DNA of 64,000 nucleotides from Rhopalosiphum padi (Eukaryota; Arthropoda; Insecta; Hemiptera; Aphididae): the NCBI RefSeq assembly GCF_020882245.1, contig NC_083597.1, positions 74,936,152-75,000,151 of the forward strand, given 5' to 3'. Shown here piece by piece: positions 26,849 to 44,771 of this stretch. Every line of letters starts with the position of its first letter. Position 1 is the first letter of the stretch. The notes under the pieces were generated by a model that worked only from the letters and a program-made list of their open reading frames with translations, had not been told where the DNA came from and did no database searches. The position numbers and the translations under genes are program-made.

Positions 26849-27102
26849 CAGGGGTCACCAACTGCCCACAAACACTTTTTTTTCGGACCCTTATCCGCAA
26901 AGTAGATTTTAAAATTTATATTATGACAAAACAATTTAATTAATCTGTATTGAACAAATGCATAAATAAATCAATGTAAATACTATTTAAAAAAAAAATG
27001 TATTTATTAATGTGTGTAAATTATTAACACTGTTATGGACCGTGGCCAGTATAGTAAGTTTCAAAACGGAGTAAACGGACCTCCTTAAAAATTAGACCCC
27101 CG
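26849..27102. mobile_element. 254-bp hAT-like MITE with 8-bp target duplication
   Basis: The left end CAGGGGTCACCAACTG and the right end finishing GACCCCCG are short imperfect inverted repeats (CAGGGGTC against CGGGGGTC). The 8-bp sequence GTCTAAAG flanks both sides exactly (26841-26848 and 27103-27110). CAGGGGT ends plus an 8-bp duplication are typical of hAT elements. No ORF is present. Confidence 0.85.
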
Positions 27103-27867
27103 GTCTAAAGTATACCGTATGTCCGTATACACATACTACTAGGTAGGGGCAGTAGCCGGTAGGTATTATATCATTGTAATTTGTAAAGTGGCGGTGCCAA
27201 AGAATTATTGATAGTCGATAGAAGATTGCCTCAAAACAATATATCACTTATAACAAAGCTATAATGATATAGGTACTTAGTATAGTGGATTACTACTTTG
27301 TATTATTGTATTTATAAACATATTAAAAATACTCCTGCAGTTTCGGTCCGGACATTTTAGATAATAAAGTTACTTACTTAGGTTGTAAATCTCGGTCCGA
27401 TAATTTTGACACTAACAAAATATAAAAATAAGGAAATATCGGAAAGTGAATACGTCGAACATAATGGCTTTTTACTTTAAAAAAATAGATTTATATTATA
27501 ACCTTACATTATGTATTACACTTTTACACTACAATAAATTTTACTTATATTTTTACACTTACAATTTTACATAAATATATTTCACTTATATTTTTTGTAC
27601 CGAATACTCAAATTAAATCCAACATTGAAACATTTTAACTACATTTTTACAAAATTTTATATTTGTATCACGAATTCTATAACATGAATAATAATATGAA
27701 AATAATTTTTGGAGGATAATGAGAATGGACTCCTCATGTTGTTCTCTGGGTAATTCTAAATGGTTCTCAAAAATATTATAAGACAATTTTATGTTTATTT
27801 TTATTTGGGCCGACTTTACACGTCAATCTTTTTTACCTGTAAAAAACACGGACGAGTTTACAATAGA

Positions 27868-27940
27868 CCTTTTGAACATTTTTTTTTCTCGGACCAAGTA
27901 CAAATTGGTGGGTAGACCCGGACCTAGTTGGCCTACCCTG
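27868..27940. mobile_element. Possible hAT-type terminus (decayed)
   Basis: The end TTGGCCTACCCTG is, inverted, CAGGGTAGGCCAA, a hAT-like terminus, and it is preceded by CGGACC-type sequence similar to the 26.8-kb element. No matching left end or target duplication was found. This is probably a truncated copy. Confidence 0.4.
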
Positions 27941-28598
27941 TAAACACATCACTGTATAATTCCCATTTTCTCTAATTTAATTTTGTTATTGTGGATTATT
28001 TTGAAAATTACTAGGATATTATTACTAAGTATACTAGGTATTTACTGTTGACTTCCCTAATTACCAACTAGATTAAATTTTCTATTAAAAACCACCCTTC
28101 GAGTTGAAAATCTTTGATGTTATGATGTTTTAAAATTTCTTTTTATGAAGTGGGAGACGGGCTTTCAAGATGGAAAATATAATATAAGCTTTTAGTTTTA
28201 AATTTAATGATTTATTTTATTTAGGGGTATTTGGAATTTATTTTTTATGTACATAATATTATAATTAAATATTTAGTGCCATTATATCTTACCTCAATTA
28301 TTAATGATCAGTTACTAATTACATTCTGCTGTTAGCAAATATGAAAGTACTTATGGCTATATCTTAGTAAATATTATCTTTTATCTTACTATAGTATTTT
28401 GAATAGATTTATCATACATGATACATGGTAGAAACATTCAAAAATAATAAAATTAACTATATATAGGTAGATAAATCGTTATTTATTTTAAATTTTAATT
28501 AATGTTAACTTTAAAAATATAAGTATTACATATCATTATATTAAGGGTTTTTTTTGAGTATAGTAAGCACTAGAAACAATTAAATCTATACATTAAAA
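27941..28598. other. AT-rich intergenic, 3' flank of the RPB3 gene
   Basis: No gene is visible. TTTATT at 28492-28497, the complement of AATAAA, is about 100 bases downstream of the RPB3 stop on the minus strand and may be its polyadenylation signal. Confidence 0.5.
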
Positions 28599-29420
28599 TT
28601 AATTTATAGCGAGTGCATCCATTTCTTGTGTGAATTGTGTTTGAAGATTTGATAATTTATTTTTAAGTGCAGCAACTCCCATTAGAACAATATTTTCAGG
28701 CTTTAATGATCCACAGCTTTCTACATTGAAGAAAAACTTATTAGGTTTGGCTCTCCAGTTGTATTGTCCTTCGTGCTGATCCTCATTGAGTTCTGAATAT
28801 TCACTTTTAGGCCATTCATCTGGCTTAGGGAACAATGTATGTCGCATTGTGTTGTCTGGGTCATATTCAAAGCTTACACCTGTAGTTGGATTCCATTTAG
28901 CATGCTCTTTGCCAAATCCCTTTTTAGCAAATGCTCTAATTTTTAATTCTTGTCCTTTACGTAATTTAACAATAAGTATATCATCTTTTTCTCCATATTC
29001 ATTAATATCACTATCTTGGTTCCTTGAAGTAACCGGTACTACACGTGGATTATTGCTTACCAAATCTGCAGTAGTTACATGTCTTGTCATCTCTTCTGAA
29101 CATTTTACATTCAGGTTGAATTCAACACTGCAGTCGTGACAGAAGTCTGAGCATGTGCAATCTCTGGAGTACTGTAGGCGGTCGACTATTTCATCTGATG
29201 TCAATGGTATGAGACCAATACGGGATGCTATAAACTCGTCACTTAACACTGTAGAATTAGAATCCAGCTGTACCCAATCGATGGCTAATGTCGGCGTTTC
29301 GGCGATGAAAACTCTACGTAAACTATTCGCAACGCTTAGATCGGTGTCTTCAATTTGAAATTTAATTGAGTCAGTAGTCAGTTCAGATATGTGCACGGAA
29401 GGTTGATTAGCATACGGCAT
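28599..29420 (-). CDS. POLR2C: DNA-directed RNA polymerase II subunit RPB3
   Basis: Complete 273-residue protein from one exon; the human protein has 275. RPB3 pairs with RPB11 as the alpha-like platform for assembly of RNA polymerase II in the nucleus. The alpha-type N terminus [20 protein letters not shown] and the [11 protein letters not shown] segment are present. A four-cysteine zinc site follows (C88, C90, C94, C97 in [10 protein letters not shown]). The [20 protein letters not shown] block and the terminal [14 protein letters not shown] helix are typical. It starts at the only sensible ATG (29418-29420). It lacks introns, whereas vertebrate copies have several. It is head to head with RIOK2, 559 bp apart. 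Confidence 0.97.
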   Translation of the reverse strand: MPYANQPSVHISELTTDSIKFQIEDTDLSVANSLRRVFIAETPTLAIDWVQLDSNSTVLSDEFIASRIGLIPLTSDEIVDRLQYSRDCTCSDFCHDCSVEFNLNVKCSEEMTRHVTTADLVSNNPRVVPVTSRNQDSDINEYGEKDDILIVKLRKGQELKIRAFAKKGFGKEHAKWNPTTGVSFEYDPDNTMRHTLFPKPDEWPKSEYSELNEDQHEGQYNWRAKPNKFFFNVESCGSLKPENIVLMGVAALKNKLSNLQTQFTQEMDALAIN

Positions 29421-34495
<5,075 letters not shown>

Positions 34496-36361
34496 ATATT
34501 TTGTTATATTTAATTTAGAACTCTGTTATTGAGTATAATATAATGTGTATATTGTATAACAATATTCGTTTTTGCAAACATTTTGTGTGATTTTTATTTC
34601 GAATCCCAAATCTTATTTCTCTACCATTAAATATCCATTGAAAAAAAAAACAACACAATTTTAATTAAAACTATATTCAAAGTATTTTACATAGGTTAAT
34701 ATATAAATGTTCACATCCAAGAATAAAAAATTCAAAATTTAATTTTTGCAAAGAAATTAATTTACTTAAAAGTAGCAACATTGTAATAATATAACTGTAT
34801 TTTTAAATAAAAATTAATTCTTACAATAATTATTTATAATTTTGATCATTTTTATGACAAATATCAATCACAATAATTAACAAAAATGTTTATCAAATAG
34901 CTCATCAAAATATTTCAAATTAAAACAAACTTAAATTGAAAAATATCATGTATTAAACAACGATAAAACAAAAAAATTAAATTAATAATATTTTATTGAT
35001 CACATTTTCAAATTATTTTAAATTTTTAATAGATCTTTTTTTTGCTTTGACAACTTGACCATTAGCCATGGATAATTGTAAAAATTAATATGTAATATTT
35101 AGTCCAGTATACATTTTTTATCATATAAATATTAAAACCAATTCTAATATTTATTAATAATTATTTATGTTAAAATATTATAATTTATAAGATTTAAATT
35201 GAATACTGCATACAAAATGGCGTTCTAGAAACATAATAGTATTTTAAAATAAAAACAATTCAACGTGAAATTGTATTTATTATAAAAATATTTCAATTAA
35301 AGGATGTTTTATAGCAAACTTAATGTTATTTAAATGAAATATTTTGATATTAAGGTTTTTTTGTGAATTGAATTCCTGTAAAATTTAATCATGTGGAAAA
35401 TAAAAATAAAATTTAACAACTTTAAGCCAAGTATCTCAATTTGATACTATACATTACTAAACTAATATCTATCTGGAAAATAAATCAATTACATTTTAAG
35501 AATTATAATTAACTATTCATAATTATAGTATATAAAGTTGCAAACTTAATAATATATGTCAAAATTGTTACAAAAATTACAATAATTCAATGTTGGTTAA
35601 TGTTAATATTATACAATATTGTGTGTCTATTGTTTAAAGTTAATAAATTCCTCAATAAATTTACAGCATATTATAAAAACTACTCACTGTAATAATATAT
35701 TTATTAGGTATCTTATCATTAAGAGGTAAGTAAAAAACAAAAATTCAATTTATAAATCAATGTTGAATTGCGATAATTAAAGAAAAAAAAAAATCTTGTA
35801 CAATAATATGAAATATATATCGATAATTACAATTTGTTTTTATCTCTTTGGATTTCAACTATCAAGATTCTACTATGTTAGTACGATTGATGGTTACTGA
35901 TTAGCAAATATGCTTGTTATGTGTAGTGCTATGGTAGAATAAAACTGTAAAAGGAATTCCATTACGTTCCAACAAAATAGTGATTATGCTAATAGTTTAG
36001 TAATCTAGTTAATACGTAAAACAATACATATATTCAATGAAAAGTGCGAGTCATTATCTTATATCTAATAGGTATTGGACATGAATTGTTAACATGTGTT
36101 TCTTAATATTTGGTAGAATTTTAATGTAACTCAATGTAATATGCTGAAAATATATTAATATCTATAATCACTATAAATAAAAAATACTCACTTAATGTTT
36201 TAGGTAGGTACACTACATATGATTCAAACAATATGGACAACAATGGCTAGACTAAAATTAGTTTTGATGTGATTTAATTTAAACAGCTTGATTAAATATT
36301 AAAATTTGTATTTTTTACACAATTTAAGCTTTTGAGATGAAGTGTATATAATAATAATCTA
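34496..36361. other. Convergent AT-rich gap between RIOK2 and SMC3
   Basis: No coding signal was found in 1.9 kb between the stop codons. AATAAA at 34806-34811 (+) may serve RIOK2. A TTTATT near 35698 (-) is a distant candidate for SMC3. Nothing else is recognisable. Confidence 0.5.
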
Positions 36362-39300
36362 TTACCCGTGAGTTGTATCATCTTCCACAAAATCGTGTGC
36401 ATCCTCCCTGGTAACACATTCCACATGGCTTACTTTATTACGGAACTTAACACCATAAAACTTATGCGCATGTTGCAGCAACTCTGGCCTAAACGTTGTA
36501 GTAATGAACTGTGCTTCTGAAGACATTTCATGTATCATATCAGCAACAGATTTCCTGTGTTGAGGATCTAATGCTTGGTCAATTTCATCAAACAAGTAGA
36601 ACGGAGCAGGGTCACACTTTTGAATAGCAAATATTAAACCTAATGCTACAAGAGATTTTTGACCACCTGATAGTTGATTCATTTCCCGCATTTCACCTCC
36701 TTGTCCAACAAATGACACTTTAATCATGACGCCAGAATAGTTACCAACGCTGGTTTCATCTCGCATATTAATTGTTGTTGATTCTTCACCCCCGACAGTT
36801 TTCATGACTAGTTTTGCATGACCAGCAGGTACAAGTTTGGAAAATACATAAGAAAAATATTTGGATACTTGTTTAAATGTTGATTGTATTGCATCACATT
36901 TCCGTTGTTCTAAGACATTCATAAGCTGCTCTATTTTTTCATAACCACGGTCAAGTTCTTGTTTTCTTGAAACGAGTTTTTCCTTTTGTTCTGAAAAATT
37001 TATAAATTGATCCAACGCTTTTTTATTGACATGACTAAAACGTTTTAAGTGACTATTAGCTTTTTCTAACTCTTTAAATAAATTTTTTGAAGAATAAGAC
37101 ATATATTTAGTAACCAGATCAGTATTGGGTAAAGCTCCAAGATCATTGATTTTAGATTCTGATTCTTCTAATTTTTTACGTAACATTTCTTGCTTAGAAG
37201 ATACTTTACAAAGATCTTTAGATTCATTTTCAAGTTTATCCTGAGCTTCTTTTTCTTGAATTTTCCACTTGTCCAATTCTTCTTGGCATTTCTTTTGTCT
37301 TTTAACCGCTTCATGTACTTTGGTGTCAATATTTTTCATATCTATATTAATTGTGTCTAACTTTTTTTCTATAGCATTTAATTCTAGCCTACTACTTTCT
37401 AATGTACGTTTACGTTCTTCAACCGATATTTCTTGTAATGCTTGTAACAATTCATCTCTACGACGAATCAAATTGTTAGTTAATAGATTTTCTAATTTGT
37501 TCTTGTCTGCTTCTAATTTCATACGCATTGAAAATGCAGTTTTATTCTCTTGTGTCAATTGTTTAATGTCATTATTAAGTTTATCCATTTCCTTTTGATC
37601 AGTGACAGATAATTGTGCCATAAGTTCTTGGTGTAATTCAGATTCAAGACCAGATCTTGTAGTTTGCATTGCTTCTAAATTTGAAGATGCAGTTACAAGT
37701 AATCTTTCTTTTGTCACTCTATATCTTTCAATTCCAACCATTTCTTCTTTAATAAGTCTGATATCTCCTTTTAATTTGTCAAAATTTCCTTTAGCTTTAC
37801 TGTTCTTGGTTTCAGTTTTTTGCATATCTGCCATGACTAAATTAACATTCCCTTCAACATCATTTAATTGTGTTCTAAGTACAGTCAACTGCTCTTCGGA
37901 TTCTTTTATTTGACTCATTAATTCATTACGTTGCTTTTGGATTTCTAATTTAGATCGGACATTTTTAAAATAACCCCCTGTAAGCGTACCACTTGATGAT
38001 ACTTGATCTCCATCAATTGTAATACAATCTAACATACTTTGCTTAGATATACTCGTAGCTATTTCTAAATTCCGACATATCAGAGTCTTGCCAAAAATAA
38101 ATCTCATAGCTTTATCTAAATGAGATTCATAATTCAATTTATTTACCATTGGAATGGCATCTTTGGACTGTGGATATTTTATTGTCCTGGTAGTTAATCT
38201 ATTAAGAGGCATAAATGTTACTTCACCAGGTAAATTCTGATTATTTATTTCTTTTAAAATTTGTGTTCCAATCTTATCAGAATCAACAATATGATTAAAC
38301 ATTCTTCCACCAGCAGTCACTTCAACAGCAGTCTGTATGCTTTCATCACAATCAAAATTTTCAATTACTTGGCCATAATATTGTTTAGCAAGATTGGCTT
38401 GAGTTCCACCACGTTCTTTAAAAATTTCTAAGACTTTACGCACACTATCTCTTCCATTTAAAATTGCTTTACCAGCCATACTTCGAAGTAACTGATCAGC
38501 TTTACCTAATTCTTCTTTCAATGTTGAATAAGTTTGTTGCAATGTATTCTCTTTACGCCATAATTCATTTCTTTGACTGTGATATTGGTCCTTGTTTTTT
38601 TTCAGTTCATAGTATCGTTTATTATATTCATCGATTGCAGTTCTTTGTTTTTCTAATTCAGTTGAGTTACTATGCACCAAATTCTCAAGTTCTAATAAAC
38701 GTTCAGCGTCTTTTTTTAAATCTTCTGTTAATTTTTCTTTATGATCAGTTTTATCTTTAATTTGTTTGGTTAAAGATTTTAATTCTTTTTGAATCCATTG
38801 ATCTCTATCTTCCTTGGATGCAAATTGACTTCCACGTCCTTGTTTAGCATATAATTCCTTACGTTTTTGTTCCTTAAGTCCAAGTTCTCTAGTACAACTT
38901 TCTTCTTTTTTCTTTTGAGCTTCATATTTAGGTTTTATTTCTTGCAAGTCTGATTCTTTTGTTTTAATAGTTTCTTGTAACTTTTCTAATTCTCTGACAG
39001 CCCTTTCTCTAGAATTATTATCACCTTGCACTTCATCAGTAAGATCTTTAATTGTAAAATCTAATTTGGTTTTTTGTTTAATCAATTCCTGTTGTTCTAA
39101 ATTTAAAGTATCTTTGTCTTCTTTGACACTGTGTACTAGGCGTTTGGCATCACGTAAGTGTTTGGTTGATTTTTTAGCTTCATGTGCTGCTTCTTTAACT
39201 TTTGCAGTAAGACGTTTTTGTTCTTCATCAACATTACTCATTCGGCTATCTAATTCTTCTAATTTTCTTTGAGTTTCTTTAAGTTCTCTATCATGAATAC

Positions 39301-39976
39301 AATATTCCAAAGTTCTTCTTTTTTTATCCCATATTTGATATTCTTTTAATTCTTCCTTTTCTTCTTCCAATGTACTTAAACGATCTTCAATAGTTTTTAT
39401 AAATTCTACTATTTTATCTAATTTTGTCTGAGTGTCTTTTAATATCTCAATTGATTCTTCTTTTCGTTCGTCATAAACACGAGTACCAGCTACTTCTCTT
39501 AATAACTTGAGTCTATGTGAATCAGGGGATGTTGCCATTTGATTAATTTTACCTTGCTTAACTATATAATAAGGATTTGAATGAGAAAATCCAGCAGATT
39601 CCAATAAATTAGTAACATCACTTCTTGGTACCATTTTTTTATTCAAGAAATATTGGTCTTTTTTAACACCAATAACCCTTCTTAATACTACCTCTTCCTT
39701 GTCAATTGGTAGTCGATTGTCTGTATTGTCAAAAATGATTTCCACATATGCAGAATTAACTTTAGGTCCAGTACCTTCATGTAACAATGCTTGACGCTGT
39801 TCCGGTCGAAGATGAGAAAACTCATCACTGAGCACAAACTGAATAGCATAAAAGAAATTACTTTTTCCCGAGCCATTTCGGCCAACAACAACATTGTGTC
39901 TCTTGTCAAATGGCTCAACAACTGTTTGTTCACGGTAACTCTTGAAACCGTGAATAATTACTTGTTTGATAAACAT
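36362..39976 (-). CDS. SMC3: Structural maintenance of chromosomes protein 3 (cohesin subunit)
   Basis: Complete 1,204-residue protein encoded by one uninterrupted exon; the human protein is 1,217. SMC3 pairs with SMC1 in the cohesin ring, which holds sister chromatids and shapes DNA loops. The Walker A motif is GRNGSGKSN (32-40). The ESCO acetylation lysines are conserved at K105-K106 (VIGVKKDQYF). A first coiled coil follows, then the hinge near residues 500-670 (VEVTAGGRMFNHIVDSD, GDQVSSSGTLTGGYF) and a second coiled coil. The signature LSGGQ is at 1102-1106 and Walker B YLFDEID around 1127-1133. It ends FVEDDTTHG like other animal SMC3. The reading frame extends 15 codons further up to 40021, but the start at 39976 matches the family N terminus. 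Confidence 0.98.
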   Translation of the reverse strand: MFIKQVIIHGFKSYREQTVVEPFDKRHNVVVGRNGSGKSNFFYAIQFVLSDEFSHLRPEQRQALLHEGTGPKVNSAYVEIIFDNTDNRLPIDKEEVVLRRVIGVKKDQYFLNKKMVPRSDVTNLLESAGFSHSNPYYIVKQGKINQMATSPDSHRLKLLREVAGTRVYDERKEESIEILKDTQTKLDKIVEFIKTIEDRLSTLEEEKEELKEYQIWDKKRRTLEYCIHDRELKETQRKLEELDSRMSNVDEEQKRLTAKVKEAAHEAKKSTKHLRDAKRLVHSVKEDKDTLNLEQQELIKQKTKLDFTIKDLTDEVQGDNNSRERAVRELEKLQETIKTKESDLQEIKPKYEAQKKKEESCTRELGLKEQKRKELYAKQGRGSQFASKEDRDQWIQKELKSLTKQIKDKTDHKEKLTEDLKKDAERLLELENLVHSNSTELEKQRTAIDEYNKRYYELKKNKDQYHSQRNELWRKENTLQQTYSTLKEELGKADQLLRSMAGKAILNGRDSVRKVLEIFKERGGTQANLAKQYYGQVIENFDCDESIQTAVEVTAGGRMFNHIVDSDKIGTQILKEINNQNLPGEVTFMPLNRLTTRTIKYPQSKDAIPMVNKLNYESHLDKAMRFIFGKTLICRNLEIATSISKQSMLDCITIDGDQVSSSGTLTGGYFKNVRSKLEIQKQRNELMSQIKESEEQLTVLRTQLNDVEGNVNLVMADMQKTETKNSKAKGNFDKLKGDIRLIKEEMVGIERYRVTKERLLVTASSNLEAMQTTRSGLESELHQELMAQLSVTDQKEMDKLNNDIKQLTQENKTAFSMRMKLEADKNKLENLLTNNLIRRRDELLQALQEISVEERKRTLESSRLELNAIEKKLDTINIDMKNIDTKVHEAVKRQKKCQEELDKWKIQEKEAQDKLENESKDLCKVSSKQEMLRKKLEESESKINDLGALPNTDLVTKYMSYSSKNLFKELEKANSHLKRFSHVNKKALDQFINFSEQKEKLVSRKQELDRGYEKIEQLMNVLEQRKCDAIQSTFKQVSKYFSYVFSKLVPAGHAKLVMKTVGGEESTTINMRDETSVGNYSGVMIKVSFVGQGGEMREMNQLSGGQKSLVALGLIFAIQKCDPAPFYLFDEIDQALDPQHRKSVADMIHEMSSEAQFITTTFRPELLQHAHKFYGVKFRNKVSHVECVTREDAHDFVEDDTTHG

Positions 39977-40796
39977 GGTGTTTCTTAATAGGTTACAATA
40001 GATGTTAGTACTTTTTGGCAAAACCGTGTACGAAGATTATGTTTTTGAGTTTTCATAGTGCCCGTCATTAGTCTCTTATATTCATTTTCATTGTCTAAAA
40101 ATTATAATTAACCAATTATTATAATGGATTCTCAAGTATTTATCATATTAATTACCTGTATCTAACATAATTAGAGATCTTAAATTAAGTTTAAACTTAT
40201 TAAAAATATGTGTTAGATAAAAATATTTCGGAATTAAACATAAAAAGTATAAAATACGTCTTTCAAAAAGTCGGTAAACTAGCTAAGCTGAATTAAAGAA
40301 TACAAGAAGTTGTGTTTTGTTTACAATTTTTCAATGATAAGCAGTGCTACCTTAATGAAAAATCGAAGTCTGCCAACATTAACATTAAAGACATTAATAA
40401 AATAATAATCTGTATGTTATCATTATTTTAATTGTGATTTGTGGATAATACACATACACCTTATACATACCTTATATTATAGTATAAGGTCTATGATAAT
40501 ACACTATCTTGAATCTGAAATTTGAAATCTCGAATTTGAAATTTAATGTCCTTGGGGTCTTGTCAATCTATCAATTATCAGTTTATATTGTGTTATCAAC
40601 TTAAAAAAAGGCACCTAAGTTGGTCGATTGGTCCGTGGTCGACGGTCGAGTAAATTTGCAATTACTCAAAGCTGATTGCCGTTTCTTATTATTCATTTCA
40701 TGTTTGTCGATTTGTCATTAACATTGTTTAGATAAATGAATAAGTGTCAACCACTAGAATAATTAATTACTTTAAAAAGGTTTTAGGTCACTAAAC
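39977..40796. promoter_or_regulatory. Divergent intergenic region SMC3/MIC60
   Basis: 820 bp lie between outward-facing start codons. It contains a small palindrome, ACCTTATA-6 nt-TATAAGGT, at 40469-40490. The ATAAGGTCTATGATAAT sequence across its right arm shares GGTCTATG with the hairpin in the TRAPPC13/MAIP1 gap. Short TGAAATTTGAAAT repeats are seen near 40515-40545. Confidence 0.45.
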
Positions 40797-43700
40797 ATGT
40801 TAAATTTGCAACGGTGTTCAAAAGTAAGTATTCCTAAGATTAAACAAGATACTATAGAGTATAGATACATAAAGTGTATTTAATATTAAAATTTTTCTTT
40901 TTTTCTTTTCAGATTTCATCTGGTGTTAAACTTCAATTAGGGAAGTCTTTAGCACATAAAAAAGCATTGTGCTATAGATATGTTCATGCGGATTCCTCAA
41001 GTTCTGGGTATGCTAACATCACATCATAGACACCTTGTTTAATTTTATAGTTTACAGATTATAATTTTTGTTGGCAGAAAATCAAATGTAGGGAAATATG
41101 CATTTGGATCACTTATTTTTGGATTTAGTTCCATTGTTGTTTATGCTAAATATGATACAAAATTTAGACAGTGGTTAAAAACTAATGTATATGGTTCAGA
41201 TGAACTTTTAAAACTATTATTATTTGAAGATAAAGTCATAAATGATATACCAAACAATTTAAAACCCAAGTGAGTATTTTTAATATACAAATTAGTGTTT
41301 ATACTATGCAGAACTAAAAACAAATCATAATTATTAGTAAGGTTAATCTATGATTAAAAATAAATATAAATATTTATTATATTTGTGAAAACTAAGCTAT
41401 AGAAACATGTATCTTTTTTTAAATTTGCTACTTTTATGTTAGAAATGTATTTTAATCCAAGTTGAATCTACTTTATTTGTAGATAATTTACATAAAAATA
41501 TTGATGTTGGGTTTTCTTATAGAATTTTAAATAAATTAAAAATGTGTGTATAATATTTTGTATTAATTTGAATGGTTATTCATTTTAGACAAGATCTTCC
41601 AATTAATAAACAGAATGTAAATGTTACAAAATCAACACCTTCGAAACTTGAATCAAAAGGATCACAAACAATTTCCGCAAAAACAGATAAACCATTAGGT
41701 AACTTATAATAGAAATTGTTTAAACAAATTAATGATATTTATGGTATTTATTATTTCATATAACTATTAATTTACCATTTTATATTTACATACACTTTTT
41801 TTTTAATAGAAAAGGAATTAACTGGAAAAAAAAACATTTTAGGAATTAAAACTGAAAAAGATACATCGAACTTTACAAAAATAAAAAGTGAAGCAACTTT
41901 AATAATTAATGAAGTTTCAAATTCTTATTCTGAAGCATTGGATGCATTAAAAAGTGAGTTAATAATATTATTGCATTTTAATTATTTAAGAAAATACCAG
42001 GCTATTTGTTCAATATGACAAATACTTTTATTATTCTTACACTTGATGATCTTTTGAACATTTTTGGAAAGCAGTTTATTTTTCCTTTGTAAAGCTATTT
42101 TAAATAACTAAATAAAAACTGTTTAGAGTACTAGATTAACATTGCAATATTTTGTTTGTATTATTGTTATTTTTATTTCTATTAATCTAATAAGTTTTAT
42201 TCTTTACGAAACTTTATTTGTAGGCTATTATGAACTAGCAAATGGAACTGTTAATAATGTTTCTCATAAACACAATACTATTATTTTGAAAAAATTACAA
42301 AAAGCTAGTTTGGAAAAGGATGAACTCTTTCAAACTGCTAGAGTAAATGCTCATGAAGCTAGGTAATTTTGTAATAATTTTAGTGTTAAATTTATTAACA
42401 TTTTATTTGTTTTGTAATAAATTAGGAAGCGTTTAGATCAAATGCAATATTCATTGGATGATTCTAAAAATGATTTTACAAATGAAGAAAAAGAAACTAT
42501 TAAAAATAATATTATGAAATTAAAAACTGAGATTAAAACATTGGAAAAGAATTTTGAAACTGAAAAAGAAGACTTATTATTATTTAATAAATATAATGGA
42601 CAAGTTATGAATATTAGAAAACAATTCTCAGTAAGTTATCAATTTTCTAAATTTTTTTTATTATAATGATTGATATTATTGTTTTAACTGGTATACTGTT
42701 TTTAATGATTGCATTGTTAATTTTCTTAGGAAGAGTTACAATCATTATTTCCTCATGTAAGACTCGACGATAAAAATTTGAAGTTGACAGATGCTGAATT
42801 TAAAGTGTTTGTTGATTACATAACTCAAAAATTAATGTTTTATCAAAATGAATTGTTTAAACAAGAAGTAAATTTATAAATTATTTTATTTTATTAATAT
42901 TTATTTATTTTTTTGTATATATTATATTATATATTGAATGATAATGCACATTTTTGCTAGACACCATGTTAATTATTTGAAGTTTTTATACAAATTATGT
43001 TCTGAAAATTATACTAGAGAATAGTTAAACATGTCAGTAACACTTTGAAATAAAGTTATACAAATAACTACAGTGCTAATTGTTTCAATATTTCAATTAA
43101 TTATACCTCATAAGGTTATTATTTCTTTCTTTAGATAATTGGCGAAGAACAAGTAAATGATGTTGTTCATGCATTAAAAAATGGTAAACCTGAAGCCATC
43201 GATAAAGTTTTAGGATTTCAAGTGGAAAAAAATCGTAGAAGGCATATGAATAATTTTATCAATGAAGTAAGGAGTTGCTTAATAATATGATAGTATTTAA
43301 TTAATTAATTTTTTCTTTAGAGCTTTGGATCAAAGGCAAATAGTGAGGCAAAATTCAAGGAACAATTGAGATATCAAACTGAAGTGCACATGGATCATTT
43401 AAAAGAAGCTGCCAATTTAGCTGAAAAGGAAGTTGAACGCCGTGTAAATTTAGAATACTCTGAGAAAGCTGAAATTGAGAAGCTTAAATATAAAGAACAA
43501 GTGTCGAACATGATTGCTGTTATGAATGGCATAAATGATGCAGTAAAAGGTACTTAGTTCATAACTGTATCTGTTAAACCTCATCAATACAATAACACTT
43601 AATAGGTGATACTTCTTGATTGTACTATCTTAATTTAATTTTTGTATTTTTAAATACTGAAACATTTTATATAATAGGTATCAATATGAAATTAGTTTTT

Positions 43701-44771
43701 TTTCTTTAAAAAAAAATTCAAATAATAAAATGTTAAATTTAGACTATTTTGTGTTTACTTATATTGATAAATAAACATTATTATGAAATATCCTTTAATT
43801 ATTTAATAAATATCACTTACATAAACAATATAAAATATGTTATTTTAATAACATTGTTGTAATTAGGTATACTTAATAAAGTTTTTTATTATTTTAATAA
43901 AACCCGAATAAAGTACAAAACAGACTATTTCAAATTTTGTAACTAATCAGTTTTAAAGACACTTATTATGTGGTCATTAAAATTTATTTCATTGTTTCAG
44001 AGCATTCAAAAAAACGAGAAAAACTTAATGAATCATTTTACTTATGGAAAGCCTGCCAGTCATTGTTTTCAGCGATTGATACTTATCAAAATGATTCAAA
44101 ACATGAATTAATACCTTTACAAGATTTAGTAAATAATATTAAAAATTCAGGAGGTGGTATGTATGAATATTTTGAAACAAAGTAAAAAACTATGTTGTTC
44201 TATATTTGTACTATTTTAATTTAGAAAACCATAAAATAATTAAAGAATTGTTGAATACAATACCTGAAAGAGTGTTAACTCGAGGTATTTATACAGAAGA
44301 AACATTAAAGGACAGATTTCTTAATGTTGAAGATAAGGCTTTTCACATGGCTTTAGTACCAGCTACCAATGTGAAACTATTTGATTTGGTAACATCATTT
44401 GTATTTACAATTTTCACCTTTAAATCCCCTATACCAATTTCTGAAGAAGAACTAAACAATGCACCTATTAATGTTAATGAATTGAATAATATTGATATTC
44501 TCCAACGAGCCAGGTAATTTCAGATATTATTCTATAATAATATACATTGTGTAATTTAAACTTTTTTTTTAGATATTGGATAGAACGAGACAATTATTAT
44601 CAGGCCTTGCAGTATATGTATTTATTGAAGGGAGGTGCTAAAATAATAGCAGATGATTGGATGAACGAAACTCGAGATTATTTAGCAACACAGCAAGCTG
44701 CTCAAACCCTTTTAGCTTATGCCTCAGAGAGTTTACGGTCCCATGTAGACTTTAATAATACATCAACATAA
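40797..44771 (+). CDS. IMMT: MICOS complex subunit MIC60 (mitofilin)
   Basis: Predicted 683-residue inner-membrane protein that organises cristae junctions; the human protein is about 758. Exons: 40797-40823, 40913-41007, 41078-41269, 41589-41698, 41810-41953, 42224-42362, 42426-42630, 42730-42867, 43135-43266, 43321-43549, 44001-44153, 44225-44513, 44573-44771. The N terminus is a basic presequence, followed by one membrane span near residues 48-64 (AFGSLIFGFSSIVVYA). A lysine/serine-rich spacer and a long coiled coil come next. The C-terminal mitofilin domain is recognisable in ERVLTRGIYTEETLKDRF and in the closing WIERDNYYQALQYMYLLKGG, DDWMNETRDYL and LAYAS segments. All phases fit. The donor after 44153 (GTGGTA) is weaker than the others, so that border is the least certain. 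Confidence 0.93.

Noticed and set aside
37269..39988. Several plus-strand ORFs across SMC3
   Set aside because: They are antisense shadows of the long SMC3 reading frame and have no domain character.
39977..40021. Upstream in-frame ATG giving SMC3 a 15-residue extension
   Set aside because: SMC3 proteins begin directly at the M-x-IKQVII sequence; the extension is not family-like.
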